NCBI RefSeq assembly: GCF_035222485.1
Contig: NC_085924.1
Span: forward strand, 3,410,001 to 3,474,000
DNA: 64,000 bases
Direction: 5' to 3'
Source: Podospora pseudoanserina
Lineage: Eukaryota > Ascomycota > Sordariomycetes > Sordariales > Podosporaceae
This document shows positions 33,972 through 44,278 of this stretch, piece by piece (the first letter of the stretch is position 1; every line of letters begins with the position of its first letter). The position numbers and the translations under genes are program-made. Below the pieces are notes generated by a model. That model was given only the letters and a program-made list of their open reading frames with translations. It was not told where the DNA came from and did not search any database.

Positions 33972-35653
33972 ATGCCTTCCACCGCTCTGCGCATGAAGAC
34001 CCTCAGGGCCTACGCCAAATATGGCCAGAACGTGAGTAGTAAAGTAGAATAGCTCATCACTCATGTTACTCACGCAAAAACCCCCCAGTACGGCGCCCTC
34101 TTCACCCGCGCCTTCTCCCTCACCCCCCGCCGCTACGAGATCAACAAGATCTACCCCTCAGCCGCCGAAGCAATCAAGGACATGAAGCCCAACTCGACCC
34201 TCCTCTGCGGCGGCTTCGGCCTCTGCGGCGTCCCCGACACCCTCATCAACGAAGTCCACAACCGCCCCGACCTCACCGGCCTCACCGCCGTCTCCAACAA
34301 TGCCGGCACCGACACCTCGGGTCTCGGCAAGCTCCTCAAGACGAAGCAAGTCAAAAAGATGATCGCCTCGTACATTGGCGAGAACAAGACGTTTGAAAAG
34401 ATGTACCTCACCGGCGAGATCGAGCTCGAGCTCACACCCCAGGGCACCCTCGCCGAGCGTTGCGCCGCCGGCGGGAAGGGTATCCCCGCCTTTTACACCC
34501 CCGCTGCTTTTGGCACGGTGGTTCAGACGGGTGAGTTGCCTCTGAGGAACAAACCCGACGGCACACCGGATGAGTTTTCTTATCCGAAGGACGTGAAGGT
34601 TTTTAACGGCAAGAGCTACTTGCTTGAGCATGCGATTGCGGGTGATGTTGCTTTTGTCAAGGCGTACAAGGCGGACAGGCTGGGGAACTGCCAGTTTAGG
34701 CTGGCGGCTAACAACTTCAACGGGGCGATGGGGAGGAACGCAAAGATGACGATTGTGGAGGCGGAGAATATTGTTGAGCCGGGGGAGATTGCGCCTGAGG
34801 CGGTGCATTTGCCTGGGATTTATGTCCAGAGGGTGGTTCAGTCTACTGCGGAGAAGGGGATTGAGAAGTACACGTGGGCCAAGGACCCCAACGAGGAGGC
34901 TGACCCCAAGGCTGCTGCTGCGTTGGGTAGCGGTGAGACGAGGGCGAAGAGGGAGATGATTGTTAAGAGAGCTGCCAAGGAGTTCAAGAATGGCATGTAT
35001 GCCAACCTTGGTATTGGCATGCCTATGCTTGCTCCGGGTTTTGTGGGTGAGGATGTGGAGGTTATGCTCCAGAGCGAGAATGGTATTCTTGGTCTTGGCC
35101 CTTACCCACGAAAGGGCGAGGAGGACGCCGATCTTATCAACGCCGGCAAGGAGACTGTCACCCTCCGCCCCGGCGCCTCTGTGTTCGGCTCTGAGGAGTC
35201 TTTCGGTATGATCAGAGCTGGCCGTATCAACCTCACCATTCTTGGTGCTATGCAGGTCAGCGCCAGCGGTGACCTAGCCAACTGGATGTTGCCCGGCAAG
35301 GTCAAGGGCTTCGGTGGTGCCATGGACTTGGTTTCCAACCCCGAGAAGACCAAGGTCGTCGTCACCATGGAGCACACCGACAAGAAGGGCAACCCTAAGA
35401 TTGTCAAGCAGTGCGCCTTCCCCTTGACCGGCAAGGCTTGCGTCAGCCGTATCATCACTGAGCTTGTAAGTTTTCATCACCCCCCCCCCTTAACTTACTG
35501 GATCCTAACAGTGTCCAACAGGGTGTCTTCGACGTCGACTTCGCCCACGGCCTCACCCTCATCGAGATCGCCCCCGGTGTCACCGTCGAGGAGATTAAGG
35601 CCAAGACCGAGGCACCCTTCCACGTTGCCGAAGACCTCAAGCCCATGCTCTAA
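33972..35653 (+). CDS. Succinyl-CoA:3-ketoacid CoA-transferase, mitochondrial
   Basis: It moves CoA from succinyl-CoA to acetoacetate (ketone body use). The exons are 33972-34031, 34089-35465 and 35522-35653 (522 residues). The N-terminus ([20 protein letters not shown], then [18 protein letters not shown]) is a typical mitochondrial presequence. Subunit A-like features include [16 protein letters not shown] and the N-terminal CoA-binding glycine loop. The subunit B-like half has GIGMPMLAP and the catalytic glutamate in [11 protein letters not shown] (about Glu350). The two halves are fused as in eukaryotic enzymes. The length and motifs are complete. The next gene (peroxiredoxin) is convergent. 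Confidence 0.96.
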
Positions 35654-35999
35654 GTCTGAGGATCGGATGAGAGAGAACAGTAGAGAAGAGCAGATTTCCT
35701 TAACATGTCTTGGGAAGGTGGTCGTTATGGGTTGGTTGGCTTGGGTAACCGAAAAGATTGAATGGGAATATGTGTATATATATAATGCTGTATGTGTACA
35801 TTGGGCATGGTTTTGGCTTGTCTTTTTTTTAGGATCAAAAAATAGCAGGCCTTTTGGTTATCATTTTCTTTTCTTGCAAAATGTGGTAAAATCAAGGCTT
35901 TTGAGCGCCTCATCTCTTATTCCGCGGCAAACAAACAACATCTGTCTATCATATGACACCGCCCCCCCCCCCCCCTGGAGAACTTCATTTGGGAATAGC
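35654..35999. other. Convergent 3' regions
   Basis: It contains a 14-base C run near 35962. No gene is visible. Confidence 0.5.
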
Positions 36000-36620
36000 T
36001 CAAGCCTTACCCAACACATTCTCCGCCAAACTAACACTTGTACCCGTGTTATCCGGCTCAACAGCCACACTCTTCACCTTGCCGCCCTCAACAATAATCG
36101 TAAACCTCTTCGACCGCTCATTCCCAAAAATAGCCTTTCCATCCCACAACATATCAAGCGCCTTGGTGAACTCGCCAGACGGATCAGCCAGGAAGCGCAC
36201 CTATCATTCTTGTTAGCTCTTATAGGTCTCTTTTATTTATCTGTTATCACGTACGTTCTCCCTCCCCTCGGGATTCAACACATCCCCCCAAGCCTTCATC
36301 ACAAAAACATCATTCACGCTCACCACCGCCACCTGGTCATACTCCTCCGCCTTGGGGTGGGCCAGAAACCCAGGCACATGGGTCGCCGAGCAGGCTGGCG
36401 AGAACGCGGCGGGGACACCGATGAGGATCATCTTGTTGAGCTTGGAGGCTTCATCGGCGAGGTTGACCTTGTTGCCGGGGGAGGACTCGTGGAGGATGGC
36501 GCCGACGTCGGGGAGGGGCTGGCCCGGCTTGATGAACCGGGTCGTGGTGGTAGAGAAAGCTCTAAGGGGGGTGGTAGCGGGGCGGAGGGCCGCGCGGGCG
36601 AGGGGGCGGAGGAGGGACAT
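36000..36620 (-). CDS. Prx5/AhpE-like peroxiredoxin, mitochondrial
   Basis: This thiol peroxidase reduces hydroperoxides. The minus-strand exons are 36255-36620 and 36000-36200 (54-nt intron GTACGT...TAG), giving 188 residues. The N-terminal 27 residues are a Ser/Thr/Arg/Ala presequence ([20 protein letters not shown]) that suggests mitochondrial import. The peroxidatic Cys is in [16 protein letters not shown] (about Cys77), the Prx5-class form of the P-x-x-x-T/S-x-x-C motif. The end, [11 protein letters not shown], lacks a PTS1. It is divergent from the UPF0235 gene with about 400 bp between starts. A second conserved Cys is absent, so a 1-Cys mechanism is likely. Confidence 0.93.
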
Positions 36621-37017
36621 CCTTGTGGTGATATTCAGTTGGAATTGGTGAGGTTTGTTAGGGGAAAGACTGGACCAGACCTTGGGGAGAGACAAGGTGC
36701 AATATGTACGGAGATTGGAACAGGCGGGAGAATATCGCTGTAACCGAGCGCGGAGCGGTAGACGTCGGGTCAATTGGAATTGGCGAGAGCAACTGGCGGG
36801 CGGGGGAGGGAGCTTTAGACGAATGACATCACCAGCCCCTTGTCAAAAAATACAGGGGTTGAATGGAGCTTGGGCCATCCCGTGGGAGCACTTTCGGTTC
36901 TCAGGGTTACGGATACATCTCGACCAGATCAGTTCACCTTCAACCCTGGCCTTTTTCTAGGTACAAACACCTGCACGGAGGGTCCTCAAAGACTGCAAAG
37001 ACACAATATCAAGCAAG
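36621..37017. promoter_or_regulatory. Divergent promoter, peroxiredoxin / UPF0235
   Basis: There are 397 bp between the two start codons. No gene and no specific site is recognised. Confidence 0.5.
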
Positions 37018-37434
37018 ATGGCCTTCCGCGCCATGTGGTACGTCGTCGGGACCAAGAAATCACCCCACGGCACCCTCTACATGCACTGCAATGTCAAGCC
37101 AGGAGCCAGCAAGAACCGCGAGGGTGTAGCTTCGGTGGGCGAAGATGCAGTGGAGATATGTGTAGCTGCACAAGCGAGAGAGGGAGAGGCCAATAAAGCA
37201 GTTATCAAGGTTCTCAGCGAGGTACTTCTGCGCCGAAAAGATAATCTGTTCGGATTGTTTCTGACACTGGCTTGACAGGTTCTTGACCTTCCCAAGTCCA
37301 ACCTGGAAATTACCCAGGGCCATAAATCGAGAAATAAGACTGTCGCCGTGATTGGGCCGTGGGTCAACTCTGGCGAGGAGGAGTGTCTCAAGCGGGTCAA
37401 GGAGTATCTGGACAAGGCTGTGGAAGAGTCCTGA
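37018..37434 (+). CDS. UPF0235 (DUF167) family protein
   Basis: The two exons are 37018-37221 and 37279-37434 (119 residues). The fold markers are [37 protein letters not shown] and [16 protein letters not shown], which match the YggU/UPF0235 family (the KPGA..., GEAN and G.KSR.K.V blocks). The molecular role of the family is not established. The intron is 57 nt, with GACAG at its acceptor. Confidence 0.9.
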
Positions 37435-37592
37435 CGGTCCGGATTTAGCATTGTTCCGCAACACTTGTCCAGCGACGTTGAATAAGGCCCGAATGCTGGC
37501 ACACGCTATTACCGCAGAGGCGCATCCGTCTGACCGTTTCCACGCCATAGACACAAGCATAAGCCCTTTCCGGCCTTTTGATCCGCCAAGCG

Positions 37593-38319
37593 TCATCTTA
37601 CGCCACGGCCCCGACCTCGGGCAGTACTACTTGTCCCCCTTGTTCCTCGAGTACTACTACTTGCGCCACGCGCACCCCCTCTTGTCGTTCCCCCCCTCGT
37701 TGACGATGTTGTCCCCCTAACTGAGGGCGGTGGTACTCGGGATGCGCGACCTGTTGCAGAGTATTTCGGGGCTGGCTTCTTGACGCTCGCTGGTTCGGCG
37801 AATGATGTATCGGTTGTCCTAGACCCAAGTTAGCTGTCTGACATCTGCCATCTGATGTCTAGATACCCACATAAAAGTAGGGTCCCCATCAAAGCCATCA
37901 CTTGATTGCTGCTGCTGTTGCTGCTCTTGTAACTGTTGTTCCTGCTCCCGCGCCCTCATCCTCCTGAAACTCTCCGCCATTGGCCCCTCTGGAAAGTCTA
38001 CGCAGAAAGCATTCATGTTGAGCCCGTAGAGGAAACTGGCAAAACTCTCGCTAAAGCGCGCCAAAGACTCGTGCATCAGCTGGAAGTGCATCATGTTCGC
38101 CTCGAGGTCGGCCATAGCATCGGAAAGCTCCGCAAAGGCGGGCTCGAATGCGTTGAGCGGGAAGGACGCATTATCGCCCTGGACACTAGATCGGGCTGAT
38201 TCGCGAAACGAGGAGCGAGAGGAGGGTCGGAGAGGGGTTGTTGGTCTGCTTCGTGATGTTGAACGGGGGCGCCGTTCTCTGTTGCCGTGTCTGTCTCTTT
38301 CCCTCTCGTCCGACGGCAT
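37593..38319 (-). CDS. DAM1: DASH/Dam1 complex subunit Dam1
   Basis: It is a component of the fungal ring complex that couples kinetochores to spindle microtubules. The minus-strand exons are 37871-38319 and 37593-37818, with a 52-nt intron starting GTGGGT (224 residues). The Dam1 core is very recognisable: EPAFAELSDAMADLEANMMH, then LMHESLARFSESFASFLYGL and NMNAFCVDFPEGP. The N-terminus is an Arg/Ser-rich basic region that Aurora-type kinases typically phosphorylate. A Gln run (QQLQEQQQQQQ) precedes the intron. The tail after TFMTTDTSF is basic and repetitive (RGTTSSTRGGTTRGGARG...RGRGRGVR). The donor choice rests on keeping the frame and this TFMTTDTSF join. Confidence 0.9.
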
Positions 38320-39207
38320 GGTGACAAGTGGTGTTTACTTTGTTTTGTTTGAATTTGGACTTTGATGCCCGAATGCAAGCGGGGCTAGCTAGCAATGGGA
38401 CGCGATGACGCGCTGGCGCTGGCCTTGTCAATTTGGTGCCCCGCCATCACTCAAAAATGCGACACGTGCCACCTACGGCTAGAAGCGCTAAAACAGGCTG
38501 AGGCAGCCACTGAACGGGATGGCGGGGTTCAAAAGATGGAGATGTTCATGCAGGACAGGTTGGATATCTCGGAGGCACCGGCAAAGACAGAGATGAGCTT
38601 TAGAAGACGGGAATTTCCCCTTTGATCCAAGCGGCGCGGCGGGCACCCAGAATTCTCCGGAAACCCGGTTCTTGAATCTAGGAGTATTGCCCTGTTCCTG
38701 CTGATCGGGATTCCTGCAGTGCCCAGTTCCAATTTTCCAGGGGACGCCCGAGGACCGGGTTTCCGTTGCTCGATATCGATGTCGTCGTACCCCGCTGCCA
38801 ATTGATGGCCCGTTTTCTTGCAAATTCCATACCGGCTTCCGCTCCGCTTCATCCATCTTTGCCGTCTCTTCAACCCTTCCGTGTCCTTCCTGTGTCCGTC
38901 TCTCTTCCTTCCGGTCACCTCCCTCCGAAATCACCTAGGATACCTCTGGAGTTTAGATGCCGGTGTAGGTAGTGTCACCTTTCAACGTAGGTACGTAACC
39001 ACCCGCTGCGCCTCCACTTGTATCTACGACCTATCCTGCATTAATATCATTTTTTTTATTTGCGCCCTGAGAGCTGACACGGCACGTCCGGGATAGCCAG
39101 GTCTCCTTCGCAAATCATTGTTCGGCCGTTTTACGAGTTTGCTTGGCCTTGTTGGGTCTCTCCTGTTCAGCCGTGATCAGAGTGTGATCAAACCACCTGC
39201 TCGCCTT
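38320..39207. promoter_or_regulatory. Divergent region, Dam1 / CRAL-TRIO
   Basis: Nearly 0.9 kb separates the two starts. Short frames on both strands look like chance. No supported gene. Confidence 0.5.
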
Positions 39208-41160
39208 ATGCAGACCTCGCTGCTTTTTAGTGTCTCGCGGTCTGCTTCCTCCCGTATATTGTTATTCACGTCAAAAAAGGGTTTCGGTGTTTCTTCCGCG
39301 CATCGTTGCATACGATTTAACCAGGTCAACTCTTCAACGTCATCATCGCTCACCTCACTCAAACGTGACCTCACAAGCTCACCCAAGACTGAGAACTCAC
39401 CTCTAGTCCAGCGGCAGTTTCAGCAAAGCCAACCTCTACAGAGCTCAGCTTCAGCACTTTTACTCACTGCCCTTACCGTCGGCTTAGTATACTCAGCTTA
39501 CTACTCTTACCACAAAACCTCACCCAAACCCACCTCTCACTCTGAACCTCTTCAAGACATCACCCCCGAAGACCTCACAGCTATGGCCTCCGAACTCGCC
39601 GCCGGCCGCCCAGGCAACCTCACTTCGGAGCAGGAGGAGAAGCTCCGCCAGCTCTGGAAACTCATCTTCCAAGTGTGCCGCGTAGGCGAAGAAAACCAAG
39701 CTCCTGCTGCCAACGTCCCTCAGACAACAACCACTATTTCCGCTCCCCCAGCAGAGGAAGAAAAGAAAAAGTCCCGTATGACCTCCCTTTGGTCCCGCTC
39801 CAGCAAGGCCAACAAATCGGAATCTGACGCCGCGTCCACAACTTCTTCTACCGCCCCAACCACCGCCGCCGACGGCGCCCCTGTCAACATCCAGCTCTCC
39901 CTCGGATCAAAGGATGGGGAGGCAGACAAGTATGGGCAAACAAAGCACTTTTACGAAACGCTCCAATCCTACCCCCCCTCCGCAATTAGGGATACCATCT
40001 GGAGCATGGTCAAGCACGACCACCCTGATGCTTTGGTTTTGCGATTTCTCCGCGCTCGTAAGTGGGATGTGGAAAAGGCGTTGATTATGCTTGTGTCGAC
40101 GATGGCGTGGAGGGCGAAGGAGATGGATGTGGATGGAGATATCATGAAGAATGGGGAGCTGGAGGCGGTGGAGAAGAATGATGGGATCAGCAAGGACTTT
40201 CTGGCGCAGATAAGGAAGGGGATCAGTTATGTTCACGGATGTGACAAGCAGGGGAGGCCGTTGTGTTTTGTGAATGTGAGGTTGCACAAGGCGGGGGAGC
40301 AGAGCGAGGAGAGTCTGGAGAGGTATACGGTGTATTTGATTGAGACTTGTCGGATGTTGTTGAGGGGGGGGGTTGATACGGCGGTGAGTTTTTATCGCAA
40401 GTTGGAAACAAGGGGGATGGGATTTAAAGGTGGTGGTGGTGGGTTGCATGCTGACGATGAAGGGGACCAGACGATTGTTTTTGACATGACGGGATTCTCG
40501 ATGGCGAATATGGACTATACGCCTGTCAAGTTTATGATTAAGTGCTTTGAGGCTAATTATCCGGAATGTTTGGGGACTGTGCTGGTTCACAAGGCTCCGT
40601 GGATTTTTCAGGGTATGTCTTTTTTTTTTTTTTTTTTACGATCCTCCTCTTTTATCGGTTGATACTTACGAAAAATAGGTATCTGGAAAGTCATCCGCGG
40701 CTGGCTCGACCCCGTCGTCGCCAACAAGGTGCACTTTACCAATAACGCCACCGAGATGCAAGAGTACATTCCCCTCAAGCACATCCCCAAGGACCTTGAC
40801 GGGCAGGAGGACTGGTCCTACAAGTATGTCGAGCCGGTGACGGGTGAGAACGACAAGATGAAGGATACTGCCACGAGAGATGAGCTGTTGAGGCAGAGGG
40901 CGGAGCTTTACAAGCAATATGAGGAGGCTACGATGGAGTGGATCAAGACTGCGGATGCGGGGGTGAAGAAGAGGAGGGAAGAGATTGCGGACAAGATGAG
41001 GGAGGATTACTGGAGGGTTGATCCGTATATTCGGGCGAGGAGTTATTATGACCGCACGGGGGTGCTGTTGCCGGGTGGTGAGGTGGATTGGTATCCGGGG
41101 GAGAAGAAGAATGGGGAGGTCAAGAAGGAGGCGGTCACTTCGCCGGATGATTTGGACTAG
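39208..41160 (+). CDS. CRAL-TRIO (Sec14-like) lipid-binding protein with N-terminal organelle signal
   Basis: The exons are 39208-40383, 40471-40612 and 40679-41160 (599 residues). The N-terminus is Ser/Arg/Lys-rich (MQTSLLFSVSRSASSRILLF), and a hydrophobic segment ALLLTALTVGLVYSAYYSY lies at about residues 80-100, so the protein is probably inserted in a mitochondrial or ER membrane. The CRAL-TRIO-N region has PDALVLRFLRARKWDVEKAL. The lipid-binding domain has CFVNVRLH, TIVFDMTGFSMANMDYTP, FEANYPECLGTVLVHKAPWI and GWLDPVVANKVHF. A Lys/Glu-rich C-terminal helix follows. The first intron (GTGAGT...CCAG, 87 nt, divisible by three) is in frame; retaining it would add a Gly-rich loop. The second intron starts with an 18-T run. 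Confidence 0.88.
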
Positions 41161-42948
41161 GGGGCTAGACGGCGACTGCTGGTGAGGAAGATGAGGAGGG
41201 AGAGGGAGGGGTGGAGGAGTTGTGTATAAGACAGATGATAGATCCTAATTACTGAGTCGTTGTTTATAGAGTAGGTATGTTTTCATCTTGGGAGAATGGC
41301 TAGGCAGTATATTACTTCCCTGCCAACAAGAACAAAAGCTTTAATCCTCATGTTTGTGTGGATCATACCAAATTAGGAAGTTCGCTCTGGTAAGGTGTTT
41401 GACTCGAGGCCGGAGAAGGAGATTGCATTGGTGGCTGGGTAGGGTCGGCTGCGCACTCGCTGTCTAGCTTAACCTATCAATGGGCGGGCGCGGGTGGCGG
41501 CTTATTAAAAATAAAATAAAAACATGCTAGATGGAGTCTGAGGTCTCAGGGATGGGAAGGCTTATTGAAGTCGTCCGACGCCCAGTGAGCTCTTGTGCTC
41601 TGGCATTCTTGCTGGCGTTCATGATGTTGTAGTGATTATTTAGTTTAGTGGGCAGCGGTGAGTTGCTGTCCAAGCATGCATTGCCGTGGTGAGAGACACA
41701 GCCCTGCGTTGCCGGATGTTGCGAGTACGATCGGAGGGCAGTGTTCAGGAAGATCTTTGTGGTTATGAGCTCTGCCAGATAAGAAAGGGGTGTAGGCTGG
41801 GGGAAACGATGCTTTGTATACCCCAGACAGGCCATGATGTTCATACCACTTATAGCCATTTAAATCGTAAATTACATAAAGCTCTGGCATTTGAGGGCTG
41901 GCTTGCTGCTTCTACATGCCCGGTTTGTTGAGTCCCCCGCCAATAACGGCTGGTCAGTCTAAGGCGCCGGGTTAGGCCGGAGTTCTTAGCTATGTGTATT
42001 TAAAGACCTCTTCCTCGTGTGCGAGCGGTAACATACTGTAACATACTGGAATTCAGTAACACACCCCGAGCCTAAGGTTGTCCCGACACGATCACACGCT
42101 TTTTGTGTCCTATATTGGAGTAACCAGAAAGCCACTGTCTTTTATCGTAGCACTTTGCTGCAACGGCAGGTTGGGTTGTTTACAGTCCCGATCACATCGT
42201 GGCAACCAACGAGCTCAAGGTCACCAGCACGAGTGGTTACGCTATCCTAAAAACAGAGGTCTTGGGGACCATTTTCGATTTATCTGAGCTTATTCGGTGA
42301 GTGATTCAGATAGCAGCCTGCCATCCACGAACGTCTTGGCCGGCAGCAGGCTAAGACACAGTCCTCAGAGTGAGGCTGCAAAAAGATGGCGTTTCATCAC
42401 ACCACCCTCGACCATAGTGTGTATTTCGAGGTTGATATGCATACTGCCGTGAGAAGAAGCGGGGCAGGCACCCGGTTTATTGGACTTGTATGCTTTTGAT
42501 GATGCTGTGCAGCAGCGCCATAACATGTGTTATTAAGACATACGTGGTTCTGGGCGGTAGAGTGCATGCAAGTGCAGATAACCCACATATGGTTGTCCAA
42601 TCGAGCCTGAGGATTTCTTCGCCGGCGGGATGCCCAGCATGCTCTGGAGCTTGGTGGCGGCCGTGTAATGTGGCCGCGAGCCTTGCCATGGTGAGAGAAA
42701 GCTAGCTTGGGCGACAAGGCTCTGAGAAGGCGTCCGACGGTGGAGGTAAAAGGTTGCATTTGGTGTAGAATAATGACGGGCGGTCTATATCTGCGCGGGG
42801 GGGAGGAGGATGTTCTGGGTAGGGTATAATAACGTGAGTTCCCATTTGAGTAGGTTGGGAAGATCAAGAATGCCTCGCCATTCTTCCTGTTCTCTCACTC
42901 CAAGTGCCTTACCTTATTAAGCTTACCCGATATCTAGTTTCCACAAAG
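41161..42948. other. Intergenic 41.2-42.9 kb
   Basis: No supported gene. An 81-codon frame on the minus strand (41645-41890) starts with ATG, but it has no domain or splice support. Confidence 0.45.
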
Positions 42949-43256
42949 ATGGATGCCCAGGTCCCGCAGATGATCAGACAAGAGGTTGATAATTACAGGC
43001 TAGAATGGGAGAAACTCCGTGACTACCTTTATACTTTGTTTCCAGAGTACACCGAATACATCGAACTTGAGGTGGGTCAAGGCTTTTTCATGCAGTCAAT
43101 TTGCCCTCTCTGCTTTCAGCCACCTTTTCTAACCCGGCTTGTGCACAGACACATAGAAACGACGTCTATATCGCCTGGATCCCCAATGAATTGACACCAA
43201 CTGAGATGAACCATATTTACACCAATCTCAGGACGCGCAGGAAGGGGATTCGGTGA
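42949..43256 (+). CDS. Small protein of 76 residues, unknown function
   Basis: Two exons (42949-43071 and 43149-43256) join cleanly across a 77-nt intron (GTGGGT...GTGCACAG, phase 0). The product starts MDAQVPQMIRQEVDNYRLEW and ends YTNLRTRRKGIR. The N-terminal half is charged and helical, with an aromatic cluster DYLYTLFPEYTEYIELE; the C-terminal half is NDVYIAWIPNELTPTEMNHI. I recognise no family. The conserved-looking frame across a standard intron is the support. It lies in a gene-poor interval between the CRAL-TRIO and CorA-like genes. Confidence 0.5.
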
Positions 43257-44278
43257 AAGGTTTAGGCCTGCGCCTTGCTGTGATGTTAGGTTGATCGGGG
43301 GGGGGATAAACTCATGTGATGTTGATGGTTTCAGAATTAATGCCATCCGAGCTTTCTATTGTATTTTAGAGAAACCTGTCTGGTGATTGGAATCTTCTCT
43401 GGATGTCAAATATGGGTGCCGAGGGTAGAAAGACAGGCAGACTTCTTGTGGGATGGGGGGAAGCCAGTGGGGCTGGCTGGTGTTAATCAGGCAGTGTTGC
43501 TGTGAATAAACCCCAAACTGCATAGGTATCTACCCACCTAGTCAAGATGAGCCTCATTTTTATACCATTTCCACTGACCATCTTAACTGTCCAGTGTCTA
43601 TTTGACAGCTGTTGGCTGCTCAGAGTGGGCACTGATTATTTATTAAAGCTTGTTTTGTTTCAAATCGGATTGTATCACGTATTACGCCCCGTAACAAGGC
43701 GGACTGCCCGAGCTCTGGCGACTGTGCCAATTTGGACCTCACCAAGCACCCAGCCCACATGCATGGAATGATCAATTTCCAAACAAATACCAACCAATGC
43801 CAAAATATCTGCAGAGTCTACACATTCCACATTTCCTGCTCAGAAGCCATTGGACTTATTGGTGATCCTATGGATCATATAACACGACGTCCCTTCAATA
43901 CCAATAGACCTGGCCAGCCCACGGTCAGGTTGTACACCCAGCCTTTTTCCACGAATGCTGTGCACAAAAGTAGCCAACCCTTTCTGTTTGCAGCTGTGTC
44001 GGAGCCAGACAGCTGGAAAATGCCTGGTTAACGTGTACAGCCACGGCACGCCGAGACCACCGCTGTTTCCTTCGCCATCTTCATTTTGCTCTCCAGGCTC
44101 ACTGAACATTTGGGGGGTAACGACATAGCCGCGATGCGAATACTCAAAAGTGAACTTACACCCGGCGAAGCAGTCGCATCCCCTCAACCACTTCGTGTAT
44201 AAGACCCCTCGTTGCCTCAGCCAGGTAAGAGTCTCCGTGGAAGAAAGGTATTAACTGCGCAACACACAAGCTTCTCAA
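43257..44278. other. Intergenic 43.3-44.3 kb
   Basis: I see no gene or structured element here. Confidence 0.5.

Noticed and set aside
41645-41890. 81-codon minus-strand frame starting with ATG
   Set aside because: There is no domain, no splice support and no start context, and it lies in a gene-poor interval; chance is likely.
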